DNA of 64,000 nucleotides from Bacteroides sp. AN502(2024) (GCF_041227145.1 NZ_JBGFSP010000003.1:372001-436000), one strand, 5' to 3'; counted from the stretch's first letter, positions 1-8,085 are shown. Program-made: numbers and translations. The notes: generated from the sequence alone by a model not told the origin.

Positions 1-1
1 C

Positions 2-31
2 GGGAACATCAAATTTGAACTGAACGTATGA
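2..31 (+). CDS. C-terminal tail of a phage gene (partial)
   Basis: Frame 2 is open from the window edge and ends in TGA at 29-31, reading GNIKFELNV then stop. The stop overlaps the ATG of the methylase at 28-30 in an ATGA arrangement, the same translational coupling seen throughout this prophage. This suggests the methylase is the last gene of a rightward operon that starts outside the window. Nine residues are too few to name the product. Confidence 0.4.
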   Translation, partial: GNIKFELNV

Positions 32-870
32 GCAGAAAGATGTATATGTCCGCACCGCTTCCTTTCGTGGGGCAGAAACGAATGTTCGCCAAGGAGTTTA
101 TAAAGGTGTTGGAGCAGTTCCCGAAAAACACGGTGTTCGTGGACCTGTTCGGCGGTTCAGGCCTGCTATCGCACATTGCAAAATGCCAAAAGCCAGACGC
201 TACCGTGGTGTACAACGATTTCGACAACTACCGCCGCAGGTTGGCACATATACCACAGACAAACGACCTTATCGCCGACATCCGCAACATGGTGGGAGAT
301 GCTGTACCGCGACACAAGCCAATTATCGGGGAACTTCGGGAGCGTATCTTCAGACGCATCGAACAGGAGGAACGGACGGTCGGATACGTTGATTTTATCA
401 CGCTCTCCTCATCGCTCATGTTCTCCATGAAGTACAAACTGTGCGTCACGGAGATGCGAAAGGAAGCCCTCTACAATAATATCAGGAAAGCGGACTACCC
501 GGAATGCACAGATTATCTGGACGGGCTGGAAATCGTGTCGTGCGACTACAAGGAGATATTCGAGAAGTACAAGGATACGCCGGGCGTGGTATTCCTCGTC
601 GACCCGCCATACCTGTCCACTGATGTAGGGACTTACAATATGTATTGGCGTATGTCGGATTATCTCGACGTGCTGAACGTGCTTGCCGGACACTCTTTCG
701 TCTATTTCACCTCGAACAAGTCATCCATCCTCGAGCTGTGTGAATGGATAGGCAAAAACCGGAACATCGGAAACCCCTTCGAGAAATGCATACGTGTGGA
801 ATTCAACGCGCACATGAACTACAACGCGTCATACACAGACATGATGCTTTACAAGAAAGAGGCTGTCTGA
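28..870 (+). CDS. D12-class DNA adenine N6-methyltransferase (phage)
   Basis: This 280-residue protein should transfer a methyl group from S-adenosylmethionine to adenine N6 in DNA. Its motifs match the Dam/D12 class: PFVGQKR near residues 12-18, the SAM-binding DLFGGSG near residues 39-45, and the catalytic DPPY at residues 192-195. The length is normal for the family. The ATG at 28 is chosen because it overlaps the stop of the preceding reading frame; in-frame ATGs follow at codons 5 and 7. The gene is the only rightward phage gene seen at this end and converges on the early operon at a strong terminator. Such orphan phage methylases usually protect phage DNA from host restriction. The target site cannot be read from the sequence. 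Confidence 0.9.
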   Translation: MSRKMYMSAPLPFVGQKRMFAKEFIKVLEQFPKNTVFVDLFGGSGLLSHIAKCQKPDATVVYNDFDNYRRRLAHIPQTNDLIADIRNMVGDAVPRHKPIIGELRERIFRRIEQEERTVGYVDFITLSSSLMFSMKYKLCVTEMRKEALYNNIRKADYPECTDYLDGLEIVSCDYKEIFEKYKDTPGVVFLVDPPYLSTDVGTYNMYWRMSDYLDVLNVLAGHSFVYFTSNKSSILELCEWIGKNRNIGNPFEKCIRVEFNAHMNYNASYTDMMLYKKEAV

Positions 871-882
871 CGGCGTTTCTTT

Positions 883-952
883 GCCCCCTGTTGGAACGGA
901 AAGCCCCCGGCGGTAACTTGTCCGCCGGGGGCTTTCCGTTCCAACAGGGGGC
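883..952. terminator. Perfect 31-bp inverted repeat, bidirectional terminator
   Basis: Arms 883-913 and 922-952 are exact reverse complements around an 8-nt loop. The repeat fills the gap between the convergent methylase (ends 870) and the last early gene (ends 955), so it can stop transcription from both sides. Confidence 0.85.
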
Positions 953-954
953 TA

Positions 955-1395
955 TTATTGAAGCCGCTTGATTGCCACGCACGAATAGACCTCGATGTTC
1001 TCCACGATGTCCTCATGGTTGTGGTTCGTCTGGCTCTCCACCAAGTCAAACACCTTGAAGGTGTCGCCCTCCATGCAGGACAGCCGTTCATGTATCAACT
1101 CCGGCAGGTCGAAGACTTCCAACGCCTCTTCTCGGAACGGGCTGCTCTCGCTTGCCGCGCCTTTCCAGTCCGTAACGATATGCAACTTCACTTCAGGCTC
1201 GGCACGGTATTCCACACCGTTCACTATCGCTTTCCAACGTATCGGACAGAACTCCACGAACACCGCCGGGCGTTCCCAGTTCTCCTCCTGCTCGATGAAC
1301 TCCACGTTGTGGTTCCACAGGTCGATGTGCCTGATGATGCCACCGCCTACCTCCTTCAACTCCTTGCAGAGCAAATTGTACAGTTCCTTTCTCAT
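955..1395 (-). CDS. Phage protein, possible tail-terminator-like
   Basis: A 146-residue protein that I do not recognise with certainty. It begins with an amphipathic helix, then has PAVFVEF and EVKLHIVTD strands, a VFDLPELIHERL helix and a C-terminal strand. This alternation resembles small tail-completion or terminator proteins. It is the last gene of the leftward operon. Its ATG at 1395 overlaps the stop of the gpG-like gene (1392) by four bases, so the two are translationally coupled. Placement beside a virion-morphogenesis gene supports a structural role. The name is an inference from fold and context only. Confidence 0.45.
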   Translation of the reverse strand: MRKELYNLLCKELKEVGGGIIRHIDLWNHNVEFIEQEENWERPAVFVEFCPIRWKAIVNGVEYRAEPEVKLHIVTDWKGAASESSPFREEALEVFDLPELIHERLSCMEGDTFKVFDLVESQTNHNHEDIVENIEVYSCVAIKRLQ

Positions 1396-1949
1396 TTTCG
1401 TTTGATGTCAAATTCCACATTAAAATATTCCGTTATGTTCTCCTCGATGATTTCCCTGACCGCCTGCTCCACTTCGGGAGATGTGCCAAGGAACTGCCGC
1501 CGGGGGATCTTTATCGTACTGCCTTCCTTCTTCAATGCCATGAACTTCCAAAACTCCGCCTCAGTGGTCAGCTGCACGGTGTGCTTGTCCTTGCGCAACG
1601 TCCCGTCCTTCCTGCGCCCGAAAGAGCCGGTAGCTTCGTAGTACTTGTGCCAGAAGTACCGCTTCATCTTCTTCGTCACCTTGATTTCACCGCCCTCGTT
1701 ATGAATGGCGGCGTAGGGCAAGGTGGTGTAAAAGATGATGCTGTCCTCCGTTGTCCGGCTGCCGATGCTCTTGCGAAGGTTACCAGTATCTATCAGGATG
1801 GAACCACCCGGACGGGTCGGACTTTTATGCCGCGCCCACGCCTCGCTGAAAAACGCCTGCCGCTCGAAGTTCCGGTCGAACTCATCGCCCATCTCCACCC
1901 TGATGTCCTTCAGTATCCTCCGGATGATTTTCCGCACGTCGTCATTCAT
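1392..1949 (-). CDS. Mu gpG-like virion morphogenesis protein
   Basis: The protein carries the hallmarks of the phage virion-morphogenesis family (Mu gpG / tail completion): a basic N-terminal helix, LIDTGNLRKSI in the middle, PYAAIHNEGG, and near the C-terminus IPRRQFLGTS. In Mu the protein is involved in head-tail assembly. The frame is open to an ATG at 1991, but that start would overlap the upstream gene by 50 bases. The ATG at 1949 overlaps its stop (1942) by only eight bases and has a GAGG-like ribosome site just upstream, so I use 1949 (185 residues). The ATG at 1961 is also possible. Confidence 0.8.
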   Translation of the reverse strand: MNDDVRKIIRRILKDIRVEMGDEFDRNFERQAFFSEAWARHKSPTRPGGSILIDTGNLRKSIGSRTTEDSIIFYTTLPYAAIHNEGGEIKVTKKMKRYFWHKYYEATGSFGRRKDGTLRKDKHTVQLTTEAEFWKFMALKKEGSTIKIPRRQFLGTSPEVEQAVREIIEENITEYFNVEFDIKRK

Positions 1950-2187
1950 AATCCTCGTCATTAAAGAGTAAAAGCTGGCGGATGTCATCATCGTCAGCTA
2001 TCTTGTTCTTCTCCTCGGCGCTCGCATTAAGGATGTTGTAGAAGGTACGCTCAGTAATGCCGTAAGCAGGATATATGAACCGGCGCCATATCTCGCGGTT
2101 GGGTATCCCGCGCCTGACTTCCCGGTCATATATCCTGTTTATCTCCTCCACACGTTTCTTGTAACTTACTCCGCGCCGTTTTGCCAT
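1942..2187 (-). CDS. Small phage protein with a helix-turn-helix-like segment
   Basis: An 81-residue protein with a very basic N-terminus and an acidic C-terminus. The middle section, including GITERTFYNIL, looks like a helix-turn-helix, so DNA binding is possible. The gene starts three bases after the zinc-finger gene upstream ends and overlaps the gpG-like gene downstream, which marks it as a real operon member. I do not recognise the family. Confidence 0.6.
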   Translation of the reverse strand: MAKRRGVSYKKRVEEINRIYDREVRRGIPNREIWRRFIYPAYGITERTFYNILNASAEEKNKIADDDDIRQLLLFNDEDYE

Positions 2188-2190
2188 CTG

Positions 2191-2418
2191 TTATTCCTCC
2201 TGTACCTTGGGGTTGTAGGGCCGGATGTCCAGCTCTATGTTCGCGCTCACCGTCACCCGTCCGCTGCCACCGCACTGCGGGCAGGTTTCCACCGCCGTTT
2301 CCGTCTTCCTCCTGCCGAAGAACCGGGAGATGGTCTCCACCTCCTTTTGCACGGAGCCTGTGCCGTGACAGGCACGGCACAGGGCTATCTTCGGGGACTT
2401 TGTCACGTTCCGCTTCAT
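2191..2418 (-). CDS. DnaJ-type zinc-finger small phage protein
   Basis: A 75-residue protein with two CxxCxGxG motifs, CRACHGTG near residue 14 and CPQCGGSG near residue 46. This is the zinc-binding pattern of DnaJ central domains, and the pair could coordinate one zinc ion. The start at 2418 overlaps the Gam stop in an ATGA junction, so a longer in-frame extension upstream is rejected. The role is unknown; similar small CxxC proteins are common in phage early operons. Confidence 0.7.
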   Translation of the reverse strand: MKRNVTKSPKIALCRACHGTGSVQKEVETISRFFGRRKTETAVETCPQCGGSGRVTVSANIELDIRPYNPKVQEE

Positions 2419-2933
2419 GCCGCATCCTCCTTTTTCGGTTCGACATAGAAGGTTTCGTCCTGCGATACTTGGATGCCGCACTTGGCCATCTGCGGAACCA
2501 TATCTTCGGTGTCGCGGTCGGCAAGCAGCTTGTCCTTGGCTATCTCCTCCGTCTGGCGGATATAGCCGGGCAAGAATTCCTTCACCAACTGCAACGCACT
2601 TGCCCATGTGAAACCTTTCAGGGTTTTCAGCTTCGGAGTGCCGGTACGGAAACCTATGACACCATGCGCCATCTCAAGGCTCTTCTTCTTGGTGAACAGC
2701 TCCGTCTGGTTCTCTGTGGCGTATGCCTGCAGGGTATCAAAGGCTTTTTCCTTCTCGCCCTCTAATTCGGCCAGTTTGTTGGCATACTTCTCGCGAACCT
2801 TCGCGCACTGCAGCTCAATGTCCGCCGTGATTTTCGCACTCTGCGCGTCTGCTTTAGCGTAAACTGCAAACGCTTCATCGGCGGCCTCTCTGGTCACGCC
2901 GGTGATGATAACTTTCTTTTCTCTTTTTGCCAT
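2415..2933 (-). CDS. gam: Gam-like host-nuclease inhibitor / DNA-end protector
   Basis: A 172-residue protein related to Mu Gam, a relative of eukaryotic Ku that binds double-strand DNA ends and protects linear phage DNA from RecBCD-type exonuclease. Supporting features are the long charged coiled-coil helix (about residues 30-75) typical of Gam, the central AHGVIGFRTGTPKLKTLKG segment and the length. It starts at an ATG preceded by the leader pattern found before other early genes. Its stop overlaps the following zinc-finger gene. Position after transposition genes and before late genes fits the Mu gene order loosely. Confidence 0.85.
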   Translation of the reverse strand: MAKREKKVIITGVTREAADEAFAVYAKADAQSAKITADIELQCAKVREKYANKLAELEGEKEKAFDTLQAYATENQTELFTKKKSLEMAHGVIGFRTGTPKLKTLKGFTWASALQLVKEFLPGYIRQTEEIAKDKLLADRDTEDMVPQMAKCGIQVSQDETFYVEPKKEDAA

Positions 2934-2968
2934 TGTGATAAATTTTTGATGGTTATTACTCGGGTTGA

Positions 2969-3127
2969 TTATTCGTCTTCGTATTCTTCTGGCCAGCGGC
3001 CTTCTTCAATCTCATGCTCAATCTCGTATTCCAGTTCCTCAAGAAACTCTATACAATGACCGTCATGCAACTCGTTGTCCTGTATCTCATGGATTAAGTC
3101 CATTACTCTCTTGACTTTGCTTTTCAT
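2969..3127 (-). CDS. Small acidic phage protein (52 aa)
   Basis: A short frame from ATG 3127 to TAA 2969, with a basic start (MKSKVKR) and a strongly acidic second half ending EEYEDE. It overlaps the end of the upstream gene in an ATGA junction (3124-3127), which strongly supports translation. No family is recognised. The acidic profile resembles DNA-mimic or anti-host proteins of phages, but that is only a possibility. Confidence 0.6.
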   Translation of the reverse strand: MKSKVKRVMDLIHEIQDNELHDGHCIEFLEELEYEIEHEIEEGRWPEEYEDE

Positions 3128-3618
3128 GCCTCGCCTCCCTGCCCAAAGTTCAACAACATGCAGCCGACCTCCGGACGCGGAGCGGGTTCTGATATTTTCT
3201 TCGGCTTCAAGCCACCCTTGCGCTGTATGCTCCGCAACTTCACGGCCAGCTGCTCCAGTTCCTCCGTGGTGATCCGAGCGAAAGGCTTGCCCGCTATCCG
3301 GGGATGGCGGCAGAAATCGTTGACGCGCGCCCAGTCGGAGGTGTCGACGCCGAGCTTCTGCATCAGCTTCAGGCAGACACTACGCTGCCGACGCAGTTCA
3401 TCACGCAACTTCTGCCGCCATTCGTCTTGTCCGGACAGTTTCTCCAACATGGCGCAACACGTTTCATATTCTTTCCGTGTCATCTCCCGGAGGCTGTCGG
3501 TGCGGTTCCACGTGTACTGTAACACGATGGACTTCTTGAACTCTTCCCGGTCTCCCTCATAAGGCAACTTATTAAACGAGGTATAAAACCGACCGAAATT
3601 GGTTATTTCCTGTGCCAT
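3124..3618 (-). CDS. Phage regulatory protein, GemA/gp16-like (tentative)
   Basis: A 164-residue basic protein with the segment LMQKLGVDTSDWARVNDFC and ARITTEELEQLAVKLRSI. This helical C-terminal arrangement recalls the Mu gp16/GemA family (DUF1018), whose Mu member modulates host gene expression and DNA supercoiling. I am not certain of the family. The gene sits in the middle of the early operon, which fits. The start at 3618 is preceded by an A-rich leader similar to that before other uncoupled genes of this operon. Confidence 0.5.
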   Translation of the reverse strand: MAQEITNFGRFYTSFNKLPYEGDREEFKKSIVLQYTWNRTDSLREMTRKEYETCCAMLEKLSGQDEWRQKLRDELRRQRSVCLKLMQKLGVDTSDWARVNDFCRHPRIAGKPFARITTEELEQLAVKLRSIQRKGGLKPKKISEPAPRPEVGCMLLNFGQGGEA

Positions 3619-3635
3619 AATCGTTCGTTTTTATA

Positions 3636-3932
3636 TTATTCGAACAACACTTTGATGCCGCATGAACTGGCCACGTCAAGCTCCAGCTTCGCACCCTTGC
3701 TCAATTCCCAGTCTCGCAGCATATAGATATACTGGCAATCCAGCAGCAAGGCGATATCCGCCCTCATGTGCTCTCTCCAGTGCGCGTCGTCCGGCAATCC
3801 GTTCTTGAACGGGTTGACCGGCTCGAACCCCTTTATGCTTAAGTATCGCTCCGCGTTCAGAAACGCATTCCTGCGCTCCTCCAAATCATAGTGGGCTATC
3901 GCCCCGCTGATGTAAACCTTGTCCTTTCCCAT
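3636..3932 (-). CDS. DUF4406-type protein, nucleoside deoxyribosyltransferase-like
   Basis: A 98-residue protein beginning with VYISGAIAHYDLEERRNAF, followed by a helix, VNPF, HWREHMRADIALLLDCQYIYML and a C-terminal EL(D)VA helix. This is the pattern of DUF4406, a compact relative of nucleoside 2-deoxyribosyltransferases. The conserved acidic positions expected for nucleotide binding (D in MRADIALLLDC and E in LELD) are present. Members are frequent in phages and may modify nucleotide pools; activity here is unproven. Its ATG overlaps the stop of the small cysteine-rich gene upstream by one base. Confidence 0.75.
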   Translation of the reverse strand: MGKDKVYISGAIAHYDLEERRNAFLNAERYLSIKGFEPVNPFKNGLPDDAHWREHMRADIALLLDCQYIYMLRDWELSKGAKLELDVASSCGIKVLFE

Positions 3933-4105
3933 TATCCTTTCGTTTTTTGGTATTCTAAATGTCTCCTGTATCGTTCGGGCACCACCACCTCATAATTGCA
4001 CCGGCGGCAGCATTGCCCATCTTCTTTCACGGGATACGGGTTATAACCGTAGCCTTTTATTTCATTGCCGCAGATGCAGCAGGTCTTTGTCTCACTGTTT
4101 TCCAT
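3932..4105 (-). CDS. Small cysteine-rich zinc-ribbon-like phage protein (57 aa)
   Basis: A short frame from ATG 4105 to TAA 3932 whose stop overlaps the ATG of the next gene (TAATG). It carries CCICGNEI near residue 9 and CCRRCNYEVV near residue 32, two CxxC pairs that together look like a zinc ribbon. The overlap and the conserved spacing argue that this is a real gene despite its length. Function unknown. Confidence 0.65.
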   Translation of the reverse strand: MENSETKTCCICGNEIKGYGYNPYPVKEDGQCCRRCNYEVVVPERYRRHLEYQKTKG

Positions 4106-4109
4106 ATCG

Positions 4110-4289
4110 TCACACTATTTCAAATTGTACCTTGAAGCCATACTCCTCGCAAAGCCGCCGTATCTGCACCACGTTCAACGGAACGCCACCGTAAGGATAG
4201 AATATTATCCGCTCCTTGGTGGAGCACCGCACACCTTTCCGGCGTAGCTTGTACAGAATGTTCTTGCGTCTCATCTTCCATTTGTTCAT
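4110..4289 (-). CDS. Small basic phage protein (59 aa)
   Basis: A basic protein (MNKWKMRRKNILYKLRRKG at the start) with a C-terminal YPYGGVPLNVVQIRRLCEEYGF segment. The frame is open further upstream to 4397, but that would run deep into the ATPase gene. The ATG at 4289 begins one base after that gene stops, so I use it. No family recognised; a nucleic-acid-binding role is plausible from the charge. Confidence 0.55.
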   Translation of the reverse strand: MNKWKMRRKNILYKLRRKGVRCSTKERIIFYPYGGVPLNVVQIRRLCEEYGFKVQFEIV

Positions 4290-4290
4290 A

Positions 4291-4914
4291 TCACAGATTG
4301 TTGCTCGTTTGAATGATTCCTTCTTCCCATACCACATAATAGCTTCCTGCCTCACCGATGGCACGTCCTTGACAGTATGCCTTGTAACCCACCACACGTA
4401 CCTTCATGTCCGCAAGATACTTTGTCTTCATCGCAGGCTTTCCCATCGGCTGGCTCTTATACTCCATACTCACGAAGATGAAGCACTTTTTCGGAAACAG
4501 AACCGTCACGAGATCCTCTATCTGTTTGTAGTCCCATTCAGCACGTTGGACAGAATCCACTACCACGAACTTGGGACTTTTCGGACGCTTCAACCGTGCT
4601 ATCACCTCCTCGTAGGTTTCACCCGCCACCACGCGGAACCGGCCTTGTACCTCGTTCATCTTCAGGTAGCCCATACGACGCTGGAAACTCTGGCTCACGC
4701 CTTCCTCGTAGCTCAGGTATAGTACTGTCCCATAGTTACAGAGTTCTTTGCCTAACTGCATCACGAAGCTGCTCTTGCCACTGGCACTGGCCCCGCTGAT
4801 GAACCACGAGGCGTTATCCGCTGGGAAGCCGAACGGCTTGCTCCATTTCTCACCCCAAGGCAGGGTTTTCCATTTCTTGGCCGCAATATCGCGTGGTGTT
4901 AATGCCCGTTTCAT
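4291..4914 (-). CDS. RecA/DnaB-fold P-loop ATPase (phage)
   Basis: A 207-residue protein with a Walker A loop, SGASASGKSS, near residues 40-49 and a Walker B-like strand, KFVVVDSVQ, near residues 115-123. GTVLYLSYEE follows the P-loop as in RecA-fold recombination or helicase-loader ATPases. It lacks a separate DNA-binding domain, so a single-domain accessory ATPase for phage replication is likely. It is the second ATPase of the early operon besides the MuB-like protein, and overlaps the upstream gene in an ATGA junction (4911-4914). Confidence 0.75.
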   Translation of the reverse strand: MKRALTPRDIAAKKWKTLPWGEKWSKPFGFPADNASWFISGASASGKSSFVMQLGKELCNYGTVLYLSYEEGVSQSFQRRMGYLKMNEVQGRFRVVAGETYEEVIARLKRPKSPKFVVVDSVQRAEWDYKQIEDLVTVLFPKKCFIFVSMEYKSQPMGKPAMKTKYLADMKVRVVGYKAYCQGRAIGEAGSYYVVWEEGIIQTSNNL

Positions 4915-5159
4915 AGCTTTTCCTTTTGAAGTTCAGCAATAAGCATATCCGCAAGTTCTACCGCAGCCTCTGCAATGTCATTATAACCTACAGACCCTCC
5001 TCGGAGAAGAATATTTCGCGACTCTTTATATGCAACCGGCATCATTTCTTTTGCAATCTCATACCTCCGTTGTTTCCAATCTATCTCATTGGCCTTTTTC
5101 ATTTCTCGGTGAATACCGATAACGGCATCCATCGCCTGCATTTCTATCTTTGTCATCAT
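4911..5159 (-). CDS. Small helical phage protein (82 aa)
   Basis: An 82-residue, mostly helical, charged protein (WKQRRYEIAKEMM, AVELADMLIAEL). It is coupled on both sides: its start overlaps the MuB-like gene's stop and its stop overlaps the ATPase start. Similar small proteins sit at this place in other Bacteroides Mu-like elements as far as I recall, but I do not know a function. Confidence 0.6.
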   Translation of the reverse strand: MMTKIEMQAMDAVIGIHREMKKANEIDWKQRRYEIAKEMMPVAYKESRNILLRGGSVGYNDIAEAAVELADMLIAELQKEKL

Positions 5160-6034
5160 TGCGCTGTCATTTTTAGTTTCTCAATCTCGGTATATACTCT
5201 TCTCAGCCCGCCGCGTGTCTTGCGCACGATCTGTGCAATGTCCGTCCCTTCCGGGGCGTTGGCCTTGGCAACGATACGCGCCTGCGTGTTTTGAAAAGCC
5301 TCACGTTCCCTGCCGTCATCCGGAGTAACCTTGCTGTAGCGGTCACCGTAGCGGCTCAGCATCTCGGTGTAACCCACCTTCTTGCACTCGATGGAGCGGT
5401 TTATCTTCTCCTTCAGACCGTCCGCGCCCATCATGTACCATGCACAGCAACGCTCCGTGGCGTTCCACAAGGCTTTCAGCTCAAGGAACGCCTCGTACTG
5501 CAGGTCGCCGGCCTCATCGAGAATAATAAGCGGAGTATCCATCGAGCGAAGGTAATAAACAAGGTCATCGTACACATCGTTATACCGGCCACGGCTGTTC
5601 ACGCCGAATTCGGCGGCGATTTTCCGTACCAGCTTCAACTTGGTCTTCACTTGCGAGCAGTCGATATACACGGCATTCCTGTGGTTCTGCACGTAGTACC
5701 GTGCCGTAAATGTCTTGCCGATGTTCGGGATGTCGCACAGGATAGCCGAGAGGCTCGACTGCTGCGAGAACTCCAACTGGGCGGTGATATACTCGAACGT
5801 GGCGGTCTTGGCGGCCTTCCACTCCATGTCGGCACGGAGGCTCACGCCCAATCTCCGCGCAATGCTTATCCACGCCCCCTCGCTCAGGGCCTTGTCCGTC
5901 TGCCCGTTCTTCACGGCACTGTACACCGAGGTGCTGATGCCAAGGGAGGCGGCGTGTTTCGCATCGCTCGGATAGTTCGCCCGGTTGGCTGCTACCGCCC
6001 CCAAAATCTTCTGTTTCTGCGCTTCTGTAATCAT
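5156..6034 (-). CDS. MuB-like transposition target-selection ATPase
   Basis: In Mu, MuB is an AAA+ ATPase that coats target DNA, stimulates the transposase and confers target immunity. This 292-residue protein has an N-terminal helix-turn-helix (about residues 20-65, SLGISTSVYSAVKNGQ), a Walker A loop DIPNIGKTF near residue 104, and a Walker B LIILDEAGD near residue 154. The first glycine of the P-loop is replaced by Asp, which I believe is shared by Bacteroides relatives. The C-terminal LRRVYTEIEKLK helix matches the family. It lies directly after the transposase gene, as in Mu. Confidence 0.88.
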   Translation of the reverse strand: MITEAQKQKILGAVAANRANYPSDAKHAASLGISTSVYSAVKNGQTDKALSEGAWISIARRLGVSLRADMEWKAAKTATFEYITAQLEFSQQSSLSAILCDIPNIGKTFTARYYVQNHRNAVYIDCSQVKTKLKLVRKIAAEFGVNSRGRYNDVYDDLVYYLRSMDTPLIILDEAGDLQYEAFLELKALWNATERCCAWYMMGADGLKEKINRSIECKKVGYTEMLSRYGDRYSKVTPDDGREREAFQNTQARIVAKANAPEGTDIAQIVRKTRGGLRRVYTEIEKLKMTAQ

Positions 6035-6072
6035 AATTCTAACGCTGTTTTAATGTTATTCTAATCGTGTCC

Positions 6073-8085
6073 TTACATATCCGCGATGCCCCGAAAAGCC
6101 TCGCTCACCATAGGTTTCCACTCGTAGGTCTCATCCAGATCATCCTGTTTCGCCACCGGGGGCAATACGAGGCTTTCTGCGGCCTCTTTCTCCGCCGGTT
6201 GTATGATTGCCGTACCGACCCTGTCGATGGCGTTGTCGCGGACATATTTGCCGAAACGGCTTATCTTTTTCTGTTGCTCAATATAGTTCACCAAGTCCTC
6301 CTCGGTCTGTTCGGCCAGCACCCTGTTATAGGTTTCCACCTTCTCCACCTTGTCGATGAAGCGGTCGCCTTGGAATATGTACACGTCCGTGGGCTTCCCT
6401 TCCTCGTCAGGCAAGTAATAGGCTGTCACCTTGTAGTCTCCCGGTTGCAAACGCTCCAGCACTGACGTGTCGCTCAGCCACCAATCCTCGTAATCCACGC
6501 GCACCGTCGAGTTGCGCCGTATGCTGGTTTCCACACGCTCGCCGATGAAGCGGCTAAGCGTGAGTTTGTCGTACTTGCGCAGGGTCGGGTTGATGTTTGC
6601 CATCAGCACCTGCCAGCGGGTCATGCCCGGATATTTCTTCTGGTTGGGATGCAGGGTGTTGTTCCATTCCGCGTTGTCCCGGCGGTCATCGGCCACCAAC
6701 TGGTCGTAGCTGAAATACTCCCGGTCTTCGTATGTATCGTTGGACTCGTCGCTGACTTTCCGGTATTCCGTGCGCCACTTGCCCTTGCCGTAGAAACGTC
6801 CGATGCCGACATGGTTCTTGTGGATGACGCTTCGCTTCTTCGCGCCGTTCAAGGGCTCGGCATATTTCTCCTGTGAATTCTGAGGAGCGCAGAAGTGGAC
6901 GAAGTTGAAAGCGACCCCGGCTTGCAGGAAGCCCTCCTTGTACTCGCTCATCAGGTGGTTTTCCACCTCTATGCCCGCAGGAATGCCCCAACCGTTTCGC
7001 TCGATGAGCCGGAACATGTCGCGGAAACAGTCCACGACAAGCATCTGGTCTTTCTTGCGCCCGTAGCTCGCGCCGACCACGCACTGGCTCACCACATCGT
7101 AGGCATAATAGGCGTGTACCCGCTGCTTGGTGTCCTTCAGCTTGCGTGTCAAGTCCACGTCGTCCATCGTGATCTGCGACAGGGAGAATTCCCCGTTATG
7201 GCGGTGGACGTGCGGCATCTGCTCGTGCATGAACGTGGTATAGCTCATCAGAGCGTGCTCGATAAGTAGCTTGTTGCTCGGTTTGTTCAGCACGTTGTTG
7301 ATGGTGCTCTCGCTCAGTTCCTTCGGAACACCGTTCTTGTCGGTAAAGTCATCCGGATTGAAAATCTCGCCGGTGCTCAAGTCCCATGCCTCGCGTTCGC
7401 CGCAGACAAAGGCGATGTACATCTCATGCACGTTGCTGTTGTACGGCTTGTTTTCCTGCGCCGCGAGGCTCAGGATAAGCCGCTCGGTCTTGTAGTCCAC
7501 CTTCCTCGCGCTTTGGTTGCCGAACTTTCCGCTGATAAGGCATTCATAGCCATACTGCTTGTACTCGTTCACCTTCTTGCGGAAGCGCAAGGTGCTCGCA
7601 GGCAGGTCGTGCCCGAACTCCTCGCGCAATGTCTCGATGGTCGTCGCCATCATGTCCCAGTTGTATTTCTCACCCATCAGCTTGCGGTAGTCGCGGCTGC
7701 GGCCGTACAGCCTGATGCAGGTGTTCAGCACGGAGGCGTTCACGGCATACTTCCTCGCGAGTTCGGAGGTGGCCTTGTCGCTGTGCTGACGGACAGCCCA
7801 GTCCATGAAATAAGCGACCGCAGACTGGTCAAGCTCGTAGTTCGACAATATCCAGCCGCGAAGGAGCACGGCGTTACCGCCGGGATAGGTCTCTTCAACT
7901 TTTTCCTTGTAAGCGGAAGGCAGGCTGTCAACAGCAACCAAGGCATATCGTCCAAGCCCTTTGCCTGAACGCACCACATCGATGCGCCCGCGGGCGGACA
8001 GCTGCTTGTAATTCGGCAGGGTCATAATGCCGCCGTCCACAAGCTCACGTGCTGATATGCAAAGTTTGTTGCCGTAATACTCCAT
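6073..8085 (-). CDS. MuA-like DDE transposase
   Basis: The transposase cuts and joins phage ends to target DNA. At 670 residues it matches MuA (663). It has an N-terminal winged-helix DNA-binding part (ISARELVDGGIMTLPNYKQL), a middle Ibeta/gamma-like part, and an RNase H-fold core. The first catalytic Asp is in TMDDVDL, the second position is a Glu in IEVENHL about 67 residues on, and the last Glu is in QEKYAEPLNG. A C-terminal ATP-ase partner-binding tail follows. The frame is open to an ATG at 8148, but the ATG at 8085 has a perfect AAGGAGG ribosome site six bases upstream and avoids overlap with the previous gene, so it is preferred. Confidence 0.92.
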   Translation of the reverse strand: MEYYGNKLCISARELVDGGIMTLPNYKQLSARGRIDVVRSGKGLGRYALVAVDSLPSAYKEKVEETYPGGNAVLLRGWILSNYELDQSAVAYFMDWAVRQHSDKATSELARKYAVNASVLNTCIRLYGRSRDYRKLMGEKYNWDMMATTIETLREEFGHDLPASTLRFRKKVNEYKQYGYECLISGKFGNQSARKVDYKTERLILSLAAQENKPYNSNVHEMYIAFVCGEREAWDLSTGEIFNPDDFTDKNGVPKELSESTINNVLNKPSNKLLIEHALMSYTTFMHEQMPHVHRHNGEFSLSQITMDDVDLTRKLKDTKQRVHAYYAYDVVSQCVVGASYGRKKDQMLVVDCFRDMFRLIERNGWGIPAGIEVENHLMSEYKEGFLQAGVAFNFVHFCAPQNSQEKYAEPLNGAKKRSVIHKNHVGIGRFYGKGKWRTEYRKVSDESNDTYEDREYFSYDQLVADDRRDNAEWNNTLHPNQKKYPGMTRWQVLMANINPTLRKYDKLTLSRFIGERVETSIRRNSTVRVDYEDWWLSDTSVLERLQPGDYKVTAYYLPDEEGKPTDVYIFQGDRFIDKVEKVETYNRVLAEQTEEDLVNYIEQQKKISRFGKYVRDNAIDRVGTAIIQPAEKEAAESLVLPPVAKQDDLDETYEWKPMVSEAFRGIADM

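Noticed and set aside
2191..2607. 138-residue version of the zinc-finger protein
   Set aside because: The extension lies wholly inside the Gam gene in another frame; the ATGA overlap at 2418 gives a better start.
4110..4397. 95-residue version of the small basic protein
   Set aside because: The upstream part overlaps the ATPase gene for over 100 bases; the ATG at 4289 abuts its stop.
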